Of a stretch of 33,304 nt of DNA, positions 21,825 through 30,141 are shown piece by piece. The DNA is from Desulfovibrio sp. GTDB lineage: Bacteria > Desulfobacterota > Desulfovibrionia > Desulfovibrionales > Desulfovibrionaceae. Position 1 is the first letter of the stretch. Each line of letters starts with the position of its first letter. The position numbers and the translations under genes are program-made. The stretch lies in assembly GCF_009712225.1 (NCBI RefSeq), contig NZ_WASP01000007.1, forward strand, positions 121,656-154,959, in the 5' to 3' direction. The notes below the pieces were generated by a model. The model was not told where the DNA came from, made no database searches, and saw only the letters and a program-made list of their open reading frames with translations.

Positions 21825-23987
21825 TCAGTTGCTGTACAGGGCCTCGCCGTCTTTCACCTCAATGGTTACAATCTGTGAAGTGGCGGAATTGTTCTGCACG
21901 TCTGTCATTTCAAACATGAACATAAACTGCCCGTCGCCCATGTCCGTATCCGCAAAAGTCACTTTTTTTCCAAGGGTAAAGGTATCGACCTCCACCTCCT
22001 GGAAGTCGCCGTCCTCGTCGTCCATGCGCATGGCAAGAAGAATGGTGGTGACCTTGTCGCCCGCCTTGAGCCTGATCAGCGCCTTATCCTTCATCTCCAC
22101 TTCCTGAACGCGACGCGCGCCAAGAATCTTGTATTCTTTGGCGGTGAAATCATAGACCACGATAAGGTTACAACGCACCCCGTTCAGTTTGATGGGCACA
22201 ACGTAGTGGTTTATCCCATCGTCCTGATTCGTGATTTCAAGATAGACAAGGTGGTCATCAAGAGCCGCCCACTTTCCCTGAAAGTTGTCCTTGAACACGC
22301 CCTTTGCCCAGTCGGCCTCCATGTCGGCATCCTTACCCAGCAGCATGATAAGGTTGTCTTCAAGGCTGTAATACGCAAGGTAAAACTGCACGCTGTCCAG
22401 AAACTTGACGCGCTCGGGGCCAAGATTGAGCCGCGCCTCGCCGCCTTCGCCGATTGTTACCTCAACGTCCTCAAGGCTTGAGATATCCAGCGGCTTGAGC
22501 GGCACAACAGAAGACACCACCGCGTTGGCCGCCTGACCGAGGAGGGCTGCAACGCTGCCGGGCGACTGGTTTTCAGCCGCCTGACCGCCAAGGATGGAGG
22601 CCAAACCTGCCTGCAAGGCTCCCAATGGAGATTGCCCGCCAGCCTGCTGAGGGGCCGGAGGCTCGGGCTTGGGGGCATCGGGTTTAGGCGTTTCGGGCTG
22701 TGCTTCGCCGGGGGCATTTTCTTCTTGTTCGAGGGCGGCGGTTATGTCTGTGGAGATGCGGTCGAGATGCTTTGCGGCGCTGTCCGTATCGAGAAAACCC
22801 ATTTGCAGCCCATTGAGTACCAGAAACGTGGTGATGTTCCCGGCCTGCATCATGGTGGAAAATCCCGCCTTGCTGCCGTCAAAGGGATAGTAACAGGAAA
22901 GCCCCGAGGGTGACCGGTAGGGGCCATGAACCTTGTAGACAACCGCTTCGCTCAGGGCATCCAGAAAATGCGGCGCAAATTCGGGCAACGTCGTTTTCAT
23001 CCGTCGCACAAGCGCGCCCAGATCCACCATGTTGGTGTAGCCCTCGGAGCGCGAGTTGACGTAGTTTTCAGAAGCCTTGGCCTGTCTGCCGTAGGCTGCG
23101 TAAAAGCTGTCGTCCTCCATGGCAAGGGAAACAGCCTCAAGCCCCAGCGCATTATAGGCCAGATTCACAAAGGGAATTTTTGCAAGATTGATGAGTGAGA
23201 GGGTGGCGTTTCCTGCCGTTTGGGCCTCTTCGCAGCCTTCAAGATAGGTATCGCATATTATCTTGCCCAATGCTTCCGGGCTTATGGAGGTGTCGGCCCC
23301 CACGGCGTTCATCCAGGCTGTGTATTGCCAGCCGTTGGCTGGCTCCACCTCTTGCGAGGCAACCATGTATTTTGCAAAACCGTTTACAGCGCTGGCCGTG
23401 TCGAGCGTGGCCATCAGACAGGCATCAAAACCAATGATTTCAAATGGCGGGCGGGCGGCTGAAGCCGTGTACACCTGTTTGAAAGAATTGCGTATTTCCT
23501 TGAGCGAAAGGGCATCGAACTCATAATTCTCGTCGTTGGCCACACCGCCGATGCTGCCGCCCCCGTGGTCCCAAAAGACAAAAACCTGGTGGTCTGCGCT
23601 GTAATTTTCTTTGCAAAAGGCAAGAAAGGAGGTGAGCGTTTTTTCATCCCCCATGCTCGCCTGCGGCAGTTTGCCCACCAGCTCAAGCTTTCCCCGATGG
23701 TAGACATAGCGGCTGATATTTTTTGCGCTGATACCCGGCCTGTGCCACTTGCTGGCACCCCCGGTCTGTATGATCACCTTTACGTTATCTGGCAGGCGGG
23801 CCTTGAGCAGTTCGGCCAGATCGGCGGAGGCCGCGCCGTCCTCCGATTCAAGGTTGCTGCCGCACAGATACCAGTACACGGCCCATGTTTCTGCGGCACG
23901 GACAATCAACGGGCATGCAAGCAACAGCAGAACAGGTAGTACGCACGCGGTGCATACCTTGAAGGTGCGGAGAATTTTTTTCGGCAT
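21825..23987 (-). CDS. Secreted clostripain-family (C11) cysteine peptidase
   Basis: A 720-residue exported peptidase-like protein. Residues 1-31 are a signal peptide ending V-R-A with mature start at A-E-T-W. The C11 domain covers about 33-400: catalytic His141 in F-W-D-H-G-G-G and Cys190 in G-F-D-A-C-L-M, the canonical His-Gly and Asp-Ala-Cys pair of clan CD. A proline-rich linker follows (about 455-480, with repeats of P-K-P-x-x-P), then a low-complexity stretch rich in Ala and Gln, then a beta-rich C-terminal region of about 200 residues not recognised. Clostripains cleave after basic residues and often self-process. The ATG at 23987 has only a distant AGGGA. The Cys at 25 in the signal is followed by more hydrophobic residues, so a lipoprotein is less likely. 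Confidence 0.88.
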   Translation of the reverse strand: MPKKILRTFKVCTACVLPVLLLLACPLIVRAAETWAVYWYLCGSNLESEDGAASADLAELLKARLPDNVKVIIQTGGASKWHRPGISAKNISRYVYHRGKLELVGKLPQASMGDEKTLTSFLAFCKENYSADHQVFVFWDHGGGSIGGVANDENYEFDALSLKEIRNSFKQVYTASAARPPFEIIGFDACLMATLDTASAVNGFAKYMVASQEVEPANGWQYTAWMNAVGADTSISPEALGKIICDTYLEGCEEAQTAGNATLSLINLAKIPFVNLAYNALGLEAVSLAMEDDSFYAAYGRQAKASENYVNSRSEGYTNMVDLGALVRRMKTTLPEFAPHFLDALSEAVVYKVHGPYRSPSGLSCYYPFDGSKAGFSTMMQAGNITTFLVLNGLQMGFLDTDSAAKHLDRISTDITAALEQEENAPGEAQPETPKPDAPKPEPPAPQQAGGQSPLGALQAGLASILGGQAAENQSPGSVAALLGQAANAVVSSVVPLKPLDISSLEDVEVTIGEGGEARLNLGPERVKFLDSVQFYLAYYSLEDNLIMLLGKDADMEADWAKGVFKDNFQGKWAALDDHLVYLEITNQDDGINHYVVPIKLNGVRCNLIVVYDFTAKEYKILGARRVQEVEMKDKALIRLKAGDKVTTILLAMRMDDEDGDFQEVEVDTFTLGKKVTFADTDMGDGQFMFMFEMTDVQNNSATSQIVTIEVKDGEALYSN

Positions 23988-24048
23988 ACCGTGTGTTGAT
24001 TCCCTGTTTGCGGGGTTATATTGCCAAAAGGCTATGACCTGTAAGCTG

Positions 24049-24460
24049 TCAAAATGCCTCAAGACGGGCCTGCGCGTCCGCATCACCCTGGCGGGCGGCC
24101 TTGCCGTACCAGTAAAGGGCTTTTTCCCTGTTTCTGTCCACCCCGTCCCCCCGTCTCGTAGCTGCGCGCAAGGTTGTACGGGGCTGTGGCGTAGCCCTGC
24201 TGCGCCTGCTCGAACATATGACCGAGGCTGGCGCAGAGGCTGTTTGCGCAAGAGGAGAGAACCGCGCTACGGCCCAATCCCCCTGCGGCATTCTGGCCGT
24301 CTGAAGGGGTGGGCAGCTCTGCCGCCCGTTCCGCACCCTGTGGCAATGCGTCCATAAAAATGGAAGATGCACCGCTCAGGGCAGGCACAGATGCCGCACA
24401 CAAGCCAGCCACGCCCCCACGGCCACATATAAAAGCAAGGCAGACTATAATGCCGCGCAT
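24049..24460 (-). pseudogene. Sel1-repeat secreted protein interrupted by a +1 frameshift
   Basis: Reading from the ATG at 24460 gives a signal peptide, a spacer, and the start of a Sel1 repeat (Y-N-L-A-R-S-Y-E-T-G). At the G6 tract on the minus strand (24147-24152) the frame breaks. The neighbouring frame continues exactly as a Sel1 repeat should: G-D-G-V-D-R-N-R-E-K-A-L-Y-W-Y-G-K-A-A, ending at 24049. With five G instead of six the product would be a single 136-residue protein. Sel1 proteins mediate protein-protein contacts. The gene lies 10 bases after the membrane-protein gene and 61 before the peptidase. The break is either a sequencing error, a recent mutation or slippage at the tract. 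Confidence 0.8.
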
Positions 24461-24470
24461 ATGCGCACCG

Positions 24471-25022
24471 TTACAGCAGCACCAGGGGAATACCCACCTG
24501 CAGCAGCACGGCAGCCAGCAGGGCCAGCCAGCGCAAAGCACCAAGCGAAGCAGGGGCAACTCCCTGCCAGAGGGACAAAAGCCCCTGCAGAGTGCGCTTG
24601 AGAGTCCACACAAGGTAGAGCAGAACCGAGCCGCACATAAAGGCAATCAGGGCCTTGCTGCCAGGGATAGCCCAGAACTGGCGCAGCATTTCCAGCGGCG
24701 GCTTATCACCGGAAGAAAGCTCGTCAAGCTTTGCCATTATCGTGGGGTCATTGCCCATCCAGCCAGCCACGCCCGCAATACCGCCAATGCCCAAACCGGC
24801 AAGCAGCAGCGCCAGCCAGACCGTATTCACCTGCCACTGCGCCTGGGCGCATTCGGCCAGCGATCCTTCCTTGCGGGCCTGACGGCGCTGGTAATAGCCA
24901 AGAGCCAATGCGGCCACGCCAGCCCAGAGCAACAGGCTCCAGTAGAGTGAAAAAGAAAAAAGAAGCAGCAGAACATAGCCCGCCCAGATCATTCCACTGA
25001 CACGAGTGCTGGAATCATTCAT
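24471..25022 (-). CDS. Four-helix integral membrane protein, function unknown
   Basis: A 183-residue protein with four hydrophobic segments: about 12-32, 34-46 or a continuous hairpin there, 67-87, 124-145 and 158-182. A basic loop Q-R-R-Q-A-R-K follows the first pair and a short polar loop with D-E-L-S-S-G-D-K lies before the third, suggesting the first loop is cytoplasmic. I do not recognise the family. The ATG at 25022 has GGAG nine bases upstream and is preferred over one at 25037. It heads the minus-strand run that includes the Sel1, peptidase and HD genes, so it may localise or assist that system at the membrane. Confidence 0.75.
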   Translation of the reverse strand: MNDSSTRVSGMIWAGYVLLLLFSFSLYWSLLLWAGVAALALGYYQRRQARKEGSLAECAQAQWQVNTVWLALLLAGLGIGGIAGVAGWMGNDPTIMAKLDELSSGDKPPLEMLRQFWAIPGSKALIAFMCGSVLLYLVWTLKRTLQGLLSLWQGVAPASLGALRWLALLAAVLLQVGIPLVLL

Positions 25023-25552
25023 CGACAGTTTCTCCATAACTAGATTTTCACCGGGTACGACAGTGCCCCAGAATCCCAGCAGCTTTTTCCTTCAATTTGT
25101 TGGCGAGCGGTATCACCTAAAATGACCTTTATGCAAAAAAAATTATCACCCAATGGGGTGGCAATCCGGTTTACGGCCCGGACCAAACGCGTCGCAGCCC
25201 TCAGGGCAGAGCCTGAAGGTGGGCGTTTTTCCATTGGGCATGCTGTTATTATTTTTTCGCGCCGCACACGGGCAACAAAGCAACAGGCTAAAATTTAAAT
25301 ACTTTTTTAAGAACTACTTCTGCGTTCACCCGCAAGTGTGAGCAACAGAATGCAAAATAGAACATTAAGGTGATGTGCATAACCATGACCGAAGTGTAGG
25401 CCTAATCGCGTTGTTGAGGCCATGAAGAGGTGATGCCTGCTGCCTGCGGGGAAAGCAGCGCTTTTGCCGGGCATTCACCCCAGGGCCAGCCGCACGAATA
25501 TCTTCGGATAATCTGGGTTACGTTCAAATATCAATTGGAGACGGAGGAAATG
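25023..25552. other. 530-base intergenic region between divergent genes
   Basis: No convincing protein gene. The heptamer TATCACC occurs twice as a direct repeat (25111-25117 and 25144-25150), 33 bases apart, upstream of the minus-strand membrane gene. A TAAAAT -10-like box is at 25118-25123 on the plus strand, and a hairpin followed by GTTTTT ends at 25230. AT-rich sequence at 25240-25320 could hold the promoter of the HdeA-like gene. Confidence 0.4.
25197..25230 (+). terminator. Hairpin with T tract, orphan terminator candidate
   Basis: GCCC-TCAGG, a six-base loop, then CCTGA and, after four unpaired bases, GGGC form a stem with an internal bulge, followed by GTTTTT. It has no protein gene upstream on this strand, so if real it would end a small RNA or leader. 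Confidence 0.3.
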
Positions 25553-25843
25553 ATGAAAAAGTATCTGTTGGCTGCACTGACCGTTGTTATGCTGGGAGCT
25601 GCCCCTTTTGCAGCCCATGCAGCAGAACAGGATGTGGCAAAAATCACCTGCAAGGAATTTCTGGCTGACAAGCAGAACATCAGCATGATGGTGATGTGGA
25701 TTGACGGTTACATGAGCGGCAAAAGCGGCAATACCTCCATCAGCGACCAGTGGATGGAAAAGCTGGGAACCCACCTCGGCACATACTGCGCCAAGAACCC
25801 CGCAAAGACCATTATGGATGCCATTGAAGCTGTACCCGAATAG
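25553..25843 (+). CDS. HdeA/HdeB-like small periplasmic protein
   Basis: A 96-residue precursor. The signal peptide (M-K-K-Y then a hydrophobic run) ends at A-H-A before A-E-Q. The mature part has two cysteines, Cys33 in T-C-K-E-F-L and Cys79 in T-Y-C-A-K-N, placed as in HdeA, whose single disulfide bridges the helical fold. HdeA and HdeB are acid-stress chaperones that hold unfolded periplasmic proteins. The middle W-I-D-G-Y segment is typical of HdeA-like proteins outside enterics. Two ATGs follow GGAGG; the second at 25553 has the better five-base spacing. Sequence identity to characterised HdeA seems low, so the chaperone role is inferred. Confidence 0.8.
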   Translation: MKKYLLAALTVVMLGAAPFAAHAAEQDVAKITCKEFLADKQNISMMVMWIDGYMSGKSGNTSISDQWMEKLGTHLGTYCAKNPAKTIMDAIEAVPE

Positions 25844-25904
25844 CCCCTGCTGCCCGCGGACATTCAAATTCACCATCCGACTTAGCTGATATGGAGATCT
25901 GCAT

Positions 25905-26246
25905 ATGAAGCGTTTTATCCTTTCTTTTGTCGCAGGGCTGATGCTCATGGGTTTCAGCGCTGGCGCTGCCCTTGCCCAGGAAATTATTGTTGCCAATGGC
26001 ACGGGCTTTACCATCCAGCGGCTTGGCCTTGTTGATTCGAACGCGGGCGGCAATGCCCAGGACCTGCTGGGCAATGACACTCTCGCCAACGGCGAGGGGC
26101 TTAAAATCCGCATCAACGGCAGCCCCAAGGGTTGGGAGCTGATCGCCGTTGACAACGAGGGCGCTCAGGTAAACTGGCAAAACCTCGACCTTACCGGCGT
26201 GAGCAAAATCACCCTGCGCGGCGATGGTTCGGCTAACCTGGAATAG
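25905..26246 (+). CDS. Small secreted beta-rich protein of unknown function
   Basis: A 113-residue precursor with a clear signal peptide cleaved after A-L-A (residue 24). The mature 89 residues run V-A-N-G-T-G-F-T-I near the start, a D-L-L-G-N-D-T-L segment, then W-E-L-I-A-V-D and a closing beta strand. This pattern (N-x-T-G-x-x-I, then L-G-N-D-x-L, then the A-V-D segment) occurs in small secreted proteins often left as hypothetical. It has no cysteine and no catalytic motif. GGAGA precedes the ATG. It follows the HdeA-like gene by 61 bases and may be co-transcribed. Confidence 0.75.
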   Translation: MKRFILSFVAGLMLMGFSAGAALAQEIIVANGTGFTIQRLGLVDSNAGGNAQDLLGNDTLANGEGLKIRINGSPKGWELIAVDNEGAQVNWQNLDLTGVSKITLRGDGSANLE

Positions 26247-26610
26247 CCAGCGTTTGCAGAGTTAGCGCCGCTGCCCCACTGCTTCAGGCAGGTTTGGCAG
26301 CCACATGAGTGAAGAGGAATGAGCCCGGGCATATGCCCGGGCCACGCCCCGGGGCTCATTCCTCTGGCCTGCCTGTGGGCAGGGGTACCCTGTTGCTGTC
26401 CATGACCTCAGGCTTTACCAACAGCAACAGACGGTCTGCCATTTTCAGACATCTTGTATTGTGACATCTGACCAGCACGGCACCCACCAAATCGAACACC
26501 AGATATATGATTTTACTATTGACCCGCAATAAATGTGGTGTTCTTCTAGAGGGTATTGAAATTGTAACTGCTTATCTGATCACAAGTCACACAGACATTT
26601 CGGAGAAACA
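26247..26610. other. 364-base intergenic region before the LuxR-type gene
   Basis: The first part holds the hairpin at 26313-26365. The second part (about 26455-26610) is AT-rich and probably carries the promoter of the regulator: TTGACC at 26519-26524 and TTGAAA at 26556-26561 are -35-like, but no well-spaced -10 box stands out. No gene is seen. Confidence 0.45.
26313..26365. terminator. Long nested hairpin after the small secreted protein genes
   Basis: A perfect 14-base-pair stem AGAGGAATGAGCCC/GGGCTCATTCCTCT (26313-26326 with 26352-26365) encloses a perfect 18-base palindrome, CCCGGGCATATGCCCGGG (26324-26341), which shares the CCC end of the left arm. It starts 66 bases after the stop. 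There is no T tract, so it may be a factor-dependent terminator or an RNA-stabilising structure. Confidence 0.5.
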
Positions 26611-28041
26611 ATGGAATCAGGCAAAAAGGGATTGCCCGTCCTTTCCGGCGTGGGCATTGCCAGCCTGTTGGCAGCCCAGTTTGTAATTTTTCTTGAAGGC
26701 CGGGGACTTGGCATTGTCTCTTTTTCGCTTCAGAACGCGGTCGCCGGATTTTGCGGCGGCATCATTCTGGGTGGGCTACTTTTTTCAACATGGCTGCCCA
26801 AACGCTTTGGTTCCCCGTGCGCCGTGGCTCTCACCCTTTTGAGTGCGCTACTCTGGTCCGCTGGCATATTTCAGAACAATGAAATCTTCTCCTACGGCGC
26901 CTGCTTTTGGGGAGGGGTTGTCCTGCCACCCCTGCTGAAAAGTTTCTTTTCCCGCAGCTCTTCGCCCGGGTTTCATATGGGCATTGCCTTTGCCGCCGGG
27001 GATTTTTTCTGGCTTTTTCTGTATATTGTTCCCCTTTCAGACGATGCCGTGCAATGGCTGTTGCTCTGCCTTCAGTTTATCAGCGGCAGCATGGCGGCCA
27101 TTTGCCTGTTCAAGGAACAGCCGCCAGCCGAGGGCATGGAAATTGTGCGCAAGTCAGACAAGCTGACAAGCATCTCTCTTCGCTATCTGACCATCATCGC
27201 CTTTATATTTTTTCTTTTAAATGCCTTTATTGACATAACTTTTTATCGAATACACAGCCAGGCTTTTCCCATACCCGCACAGGTGCACCTGTACACATGG
27301 CTGGCCTATCCCATTGTTGGCCTGCTGATCGACAAATACGGTACAGACATGCGGCTGCTGCTTGTTTGCATCGGCGGGGTGATTCTTTCACCCACCCTGG
27401 TGGTCATTACAGAGGGCACCATAGTCTACTGGCTTATTTATGTGATTGACCTTGTTTGCAGGGGCGTCGCGCAGCTTTATTTTCTGCTTGTATTCGCGCA
27501 GATCGGCAGGCAGTCGCCAAGGCGCGGCCTTATTTCGGCCATTCCCTATGTGGCAATGCTTATGGCCTTTTTGTGTGTTTACCGGTTTGTGGAGCACTTT
27601 CCCGGTACGGTACCCATTGCTTTCTGGTGTCTTTTTCTCACCACGGCCTTCAGCTATGTGAGCTCACGCATCCAGTACGCGCTCACGCTTTCGGGTGTGT
27701 CAAAAACCCCCTCTGCAGAAAAGGCGGGCACGCAGGAATTCGCGGCCTTCAGGTCGCCCGAGCCACACAAGAATGTACGCTGCCGGGCAGACAGCGTTGC
27801 GGACTTTGCCCTGAAATATGGCATTTCGCTAAGGGAACGGGACGTTTTGTGTCTGATTCTGGAAGGATGCGATACCGCAGCCATCTGCGACCAGCTGCAT
27901 ATTTCTGAAAACACGCTCAAAACGCACATCCGGCAGATTTTGCGCAAGACAGAAACACGCAACAGAAACGCGTTGCTGGTGCTCTTTTTTAATGAGGAAA
28001 ATTCGGAAAAAGAAGCTGCTGCCCCGCTCGAGAGCTTCTAA
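26611..28041 (+). CDS. MFS-like membrane protein with C-terminal LuxR DNA-binding domain
   Basis: A 476-residue fusion. Residues about 8-365 hold ten to twelve hydrophobic segments in an MFS-transporter-like arrangement, with a longer polar loop near 175-190. Residues about 405-465 are a LuxR/GerE helix-turn-helix: L-R-E-R-D-V-L-C-L-I-L-E-G, then S-E-N-T-L-K-T-H-I-R-Q-I-L-R-K. The typical arrangement puts the DNA-binding part in the cytoplasm, attached to the membrane. Such regulators are frequent in Eggerthella-type actinobacteria and also in some Desulfovibrio; they are thought to sense a ligand through the transporter-like part. GGAGAAACA precedes the ATG. The target genes are not obvious: the divergent-side neighbour is separated by a terminator. 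Confidence 0.88.
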   Translation: MESGKKGLPVLSGVGIASLLAAQFVIFLEGRGLGIVSFSLQNAVAGFCGGIILGGLLFSTWLPKRFGSPCAVALTLLSALLWSAGIFQNNEIFSYGACFWGGVVLPPLLKSFFSRSSSPGFHMGIAFAAGDFFWLFLYIVPLSDDAVQWLLLCLQFISGSMAAICLFKEQPPAEGMEIVRKSDKLTSISLRYLTIIAFIFFLLNAFIDITFYRIHSQAFPIPAQVHLYTWLAYPIVGLLIDKYGTDMRLLLVCIGGVILSPTLVVITEGTIVYWLIYVIDLVCRGVAQLYFLLVFAQIGRQSPRRGLISAIPYVAMLMAFLCVYRFVEHFPGTVPIAFWCLFLTTAFSYVSSRIQYALTLSGVSKTPSAEKAGTQEFAAFRSPEPHKNVRCRADSVADFALKYGISLRERDVLCLILEGCDTAAICDQLHISENTLKTHIRQILRKTETRNRNALLVLFFNEENSEKEAAAPLESF

Positions 28042-28094
28042 CAGCGCTGGACAGATCGTGATACCGTCAGGGAAGCCACAGACGTGGCATTTCT

Positions 28095-28565
28095 CTATTG
28101 AGGGGCGTCTTCTGGTTGCAGTAATGAAAAATGCAACTGGCCCGCCACATACCATACGTGGGTGATATCTGGCCGCAAACGTCTGAACAGCTTGTAAGCC
28201 TGGCGCGACCTGTAGCCATACTGGCAGTGCAGCAGCACCGCAGTCTTCTGTGGAATGTCTTTTACCAGATGATGAAAGGCGTACAGAGGCATATTTACGG
28301 CATTGGGAAGATGCCCGTCGGCAAATTCCTTCTGACTGCGCACGTCAATAACAAGCATGTCTGTCGCCAGGCGCATATATCTGCGGGCTTCTTCCGGTGA
28401 CAGGGCAGCAGAGGCCCCCGCACCTTCATCCGCTGGAACAGCAAACCGCCAGTAAGCAAACGTCTCAACGCAGGCAATCACCAGCAGCACCGCCAGAATC
28501 TTCAGCAGCCGCGCGTTACCGCCTGCGACCGGGTTCAGGGCAATGCCATTTTCTGCTGTTTCCAT
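28095..28565 (-). CDS. Membrane-anchored rhodanese-domain protein
   Basis: A 156-residue protein with one N-terminal membrane segment (about 20-38) after a short N-terminus, then a single rhodanese domain (about 55-150). The domain has V-I-D-V-R-S-x-x-E-F near 72-81, G-H-L-P-N-A-V-N-M-P, and the active-site loop H-C-Q-Y-G-Y-R-S with Cys114. Such domains carry sulfane sulfur or act as thiol-linked regulators; with this topology the domain is most likely on the outer face of the membrane. In a sulfide-rich organism a persulfide role is plausible, not shown. GAGG sits seven bases before the ATG. It is convergent with the LuxR-type gene and downstream of the zraR-like gene, 178 bases away. Confidence 0.88.
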   Translation of the reverse strand: METAENGIALNPVAGGNARLLKILAVLLVIACVETFAYWRFAVPADEGAGASAALSPEEARRYMRLATDMLVIDVRSQKEFADGHLPNAVNMPLYAFHHLVKDIPQKTAVLLHCQYGYRSRQAYKLFRRLRPDITHVWYVAGQLHFSLLQPEDAPQ

Positions 28566-28700
28566 TGCAAACCTCTATTGCCAAGGCCTTTCGGCAGTCC
28601 TTCCTTTCAAACCGCAAATTGCAATGCCCTTGCGGGCAACCTATCTACCACACTCATCGTGTGCGGCATATAATTTTTCCCTGCTTTTTGCAGGCCGAGG

Positions 28701-28724
28701 GGCTTTGTGCCCTTTGACAAAGCC
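28701..28724 (-). terminator. Weak hairpin downstream of the zraR-like gene
   Basis: An eight-base-pair stem GGCTTTGT/ACAAAGCC (28701-28708 with 28717-28724) lies 20 bases beyond the stop of the response regulator. No T tract follows on the minus strand, so termination is uncertain. It separates the regulator from the rhodanese gene. Confidence 0.35.
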
Positions 28725-28743
28725 AGCGTGTAAAAGGCCCCGA

Positions 28744-30105
28744 TCACTCAAGCCCGTATTTGCGGAGCTTATTGTGCAACGTTGCCCTCGTAATCCCCAG
28801 CTGCCGCGCCGCCTCGCTCTTGTTATCGCCAGTCTGGCGCAGGGTTTCCTCGATGGCGCGGCGTTCAACCGTATCGAGGGGCAGGCCCGCCAGCGAGGCA
28901 TCGACCTCGGGCTGGCGTTCGTCCACCGGAGTGGGGCCGGTGACCACTGAGGGCAGCTCGCGCTCGGTGATGAGGTCGCCGTTACAGAGAATAACCGCCC
29001 GCTCCACGGCATTTTCCAGCTCACGCACATTGCCGGGCCAGGCGTAGCGCAACATGCTTGCCAGAGCCTGAGGCGAAAAGCCGCGCACACTTTTGCGGTT
29101 GCGGTTGGCGAAACGCTCCAGAAAATGGGCGGCAAGCACGGGAATATCCTCCGCCCTTTCCCGCAGGGGCGGCACTTCTATGCAGATAACATTGAGGCGA
29201 AAATAGAGATCCTCGCGAAAACGCTTTTGGGTCACTTCTTCGCGCAGGTCACGGTTGGTGGCTGCAATAACACGCACGTCCACGGTTATGGCGGCGTCGG
29301 CCCCAACGCGCTGCACCTCGCCCTGTTGAAGGGCGCGCAGCAGCTTTGACTGAAGGGTGAGCGGCATTTCACCTATTTCGTCCAGAAAGAGCGTGCCGCC
29401 GTTGGCCTGGGCAAAACGCCCTTCGCGGCGCCGGTCAGCCCCCGTAAACGAACCTTTTTCATGCCCAAACAGCTCTGATTCCAGCAAATTTTCCGCCAAC
29501 GCCGCGCAGTTTACCGTTACCAGAGATTTTTCTGCCCTGGTACTCGCGCTGTGCAGGGCACGGGCCACCAGCTCTTTGCCTGTGCCCGATTCGCCGGTGA
29601 TGAGCACCGTGGCCTCGGTGGGCGCAACGGTGGCGATAATTTCCTGCATGGCCCGGATGGGCGCACTGCGGCCAAGAATTCCAGGGCGTGTGGCGGCATC
29701 GCTGAGCTGGCGGCGCAGCTCGCGGTTTTCCACACTGAGACGCGAGTGCTCAATGGCTTTTTCAAGCGTGTGCCTGAGCGCCTCAAAGTCGAGCGGTTTG
29801 ACCAGATAGTCGTATGCGCCCAGACGCAGGGCCTCCACTGCGGTTTCCACAGACGAATAGGCCGTCATGAGCACAACGGGCAGGGCCGGATTGTATTCCA
29901 GAATATTCTTGAGCGCGTGTATGCCGTCCATGCGCGCCATACGCACGTCGGTCAGCACGGCGTCAAAGGACTTTTCGCGCACAAGGCTCACGGCCTCGTC
30001 ACCGTCGGTGGCTTCTTCCACGGCGTATCCCCACGAACGCAGCATGGTTCGCAGCATGCCACGGTGGGCGTCGTCATCGTCTACAACCAGAATACAGGTG
30101 CTCAC
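28744..30105 (-). CDS. Sigma-54-dependent response regulator, ZraR/NtrC type
   Basis: A 453-residue three-domain activator. The receiver (1-120) has the acidic pocket D-D-D-D and acceptor Asp53 in L-T-D-V-R-M. The AAA+ domain (about 140-375) has Walker A G-E-S-G-T-G-K-E at 171-178, a sigma-54 contact loop reading G-S-F-T-G-A at 218-223 (the usual form is G-A-F-T-G-A) and Walker B L-F-L-D-E-I-G-E near 239-246. A Fis-type helix-turn-helix fills 415-453. When phosphorylated it should remodel sigma-54 polymerase at distant promoters. The start is GTG with GAGGAAA just upstream. It follows the kinase gene by 36 bases, so the pair is one operon. Sigma-54-type promoters flank this module. Confidence 0.94.
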   Translation of the reverse strand: MSTCILVVDDDDAHRGMLRTMLRSWGYAVEEATDGDEAVSLVREKSFDAVLTDVRMARMDGIHALKNILEYNPALPVVLMTAYSSVETAVEALRLGAYDYLVKPLDFEALRHTLEKAIEHSRLSVENRELRRQLSDAATRPGILGRSAPIRAMQEIIATVAPTEATVLITGESGTGKELVARALHSASTRAEKSLVTVNCAALAENLLESELFGHEKGSFTGADRRREGRFAQANGGTLFLDEIGEMPLTLQSKLLRALQQGEVQRVGADAAITVDVRVIAATNRDLREEVTQKRFREDLYFRLNVICIEVPPLRERAEDIPVLAAHFLERFANRNRKSVRGFSPQALASMLRYAWPGNVRELENAVERAVILCNGDLITERELPSVVTGPTPVDERQPEVDASLAGLPLDTVERRAIEETLRQTGDNKSEAARQLGITRATLHNKLRKYGLE

Positions 30106-30141
30106 TGTTTCCTCACTTTATGCTTGGCAACCAGTCTCAAC

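Noticed and set aside
23905..23920. A lipobox-like L-L-A-C in the C11 peptidase signal
   Set aside because: The residue before Ala is not typical and hydrophobic residues continue after the Cys to a good V-R-A cleavage site.
25040..25267. A 75-codon minus-strand open frame in the long intergenic region
   Set aside because: No Shine-Dalgarno sequence, no domain, and it crosses promoter-like and hairpin sequences.
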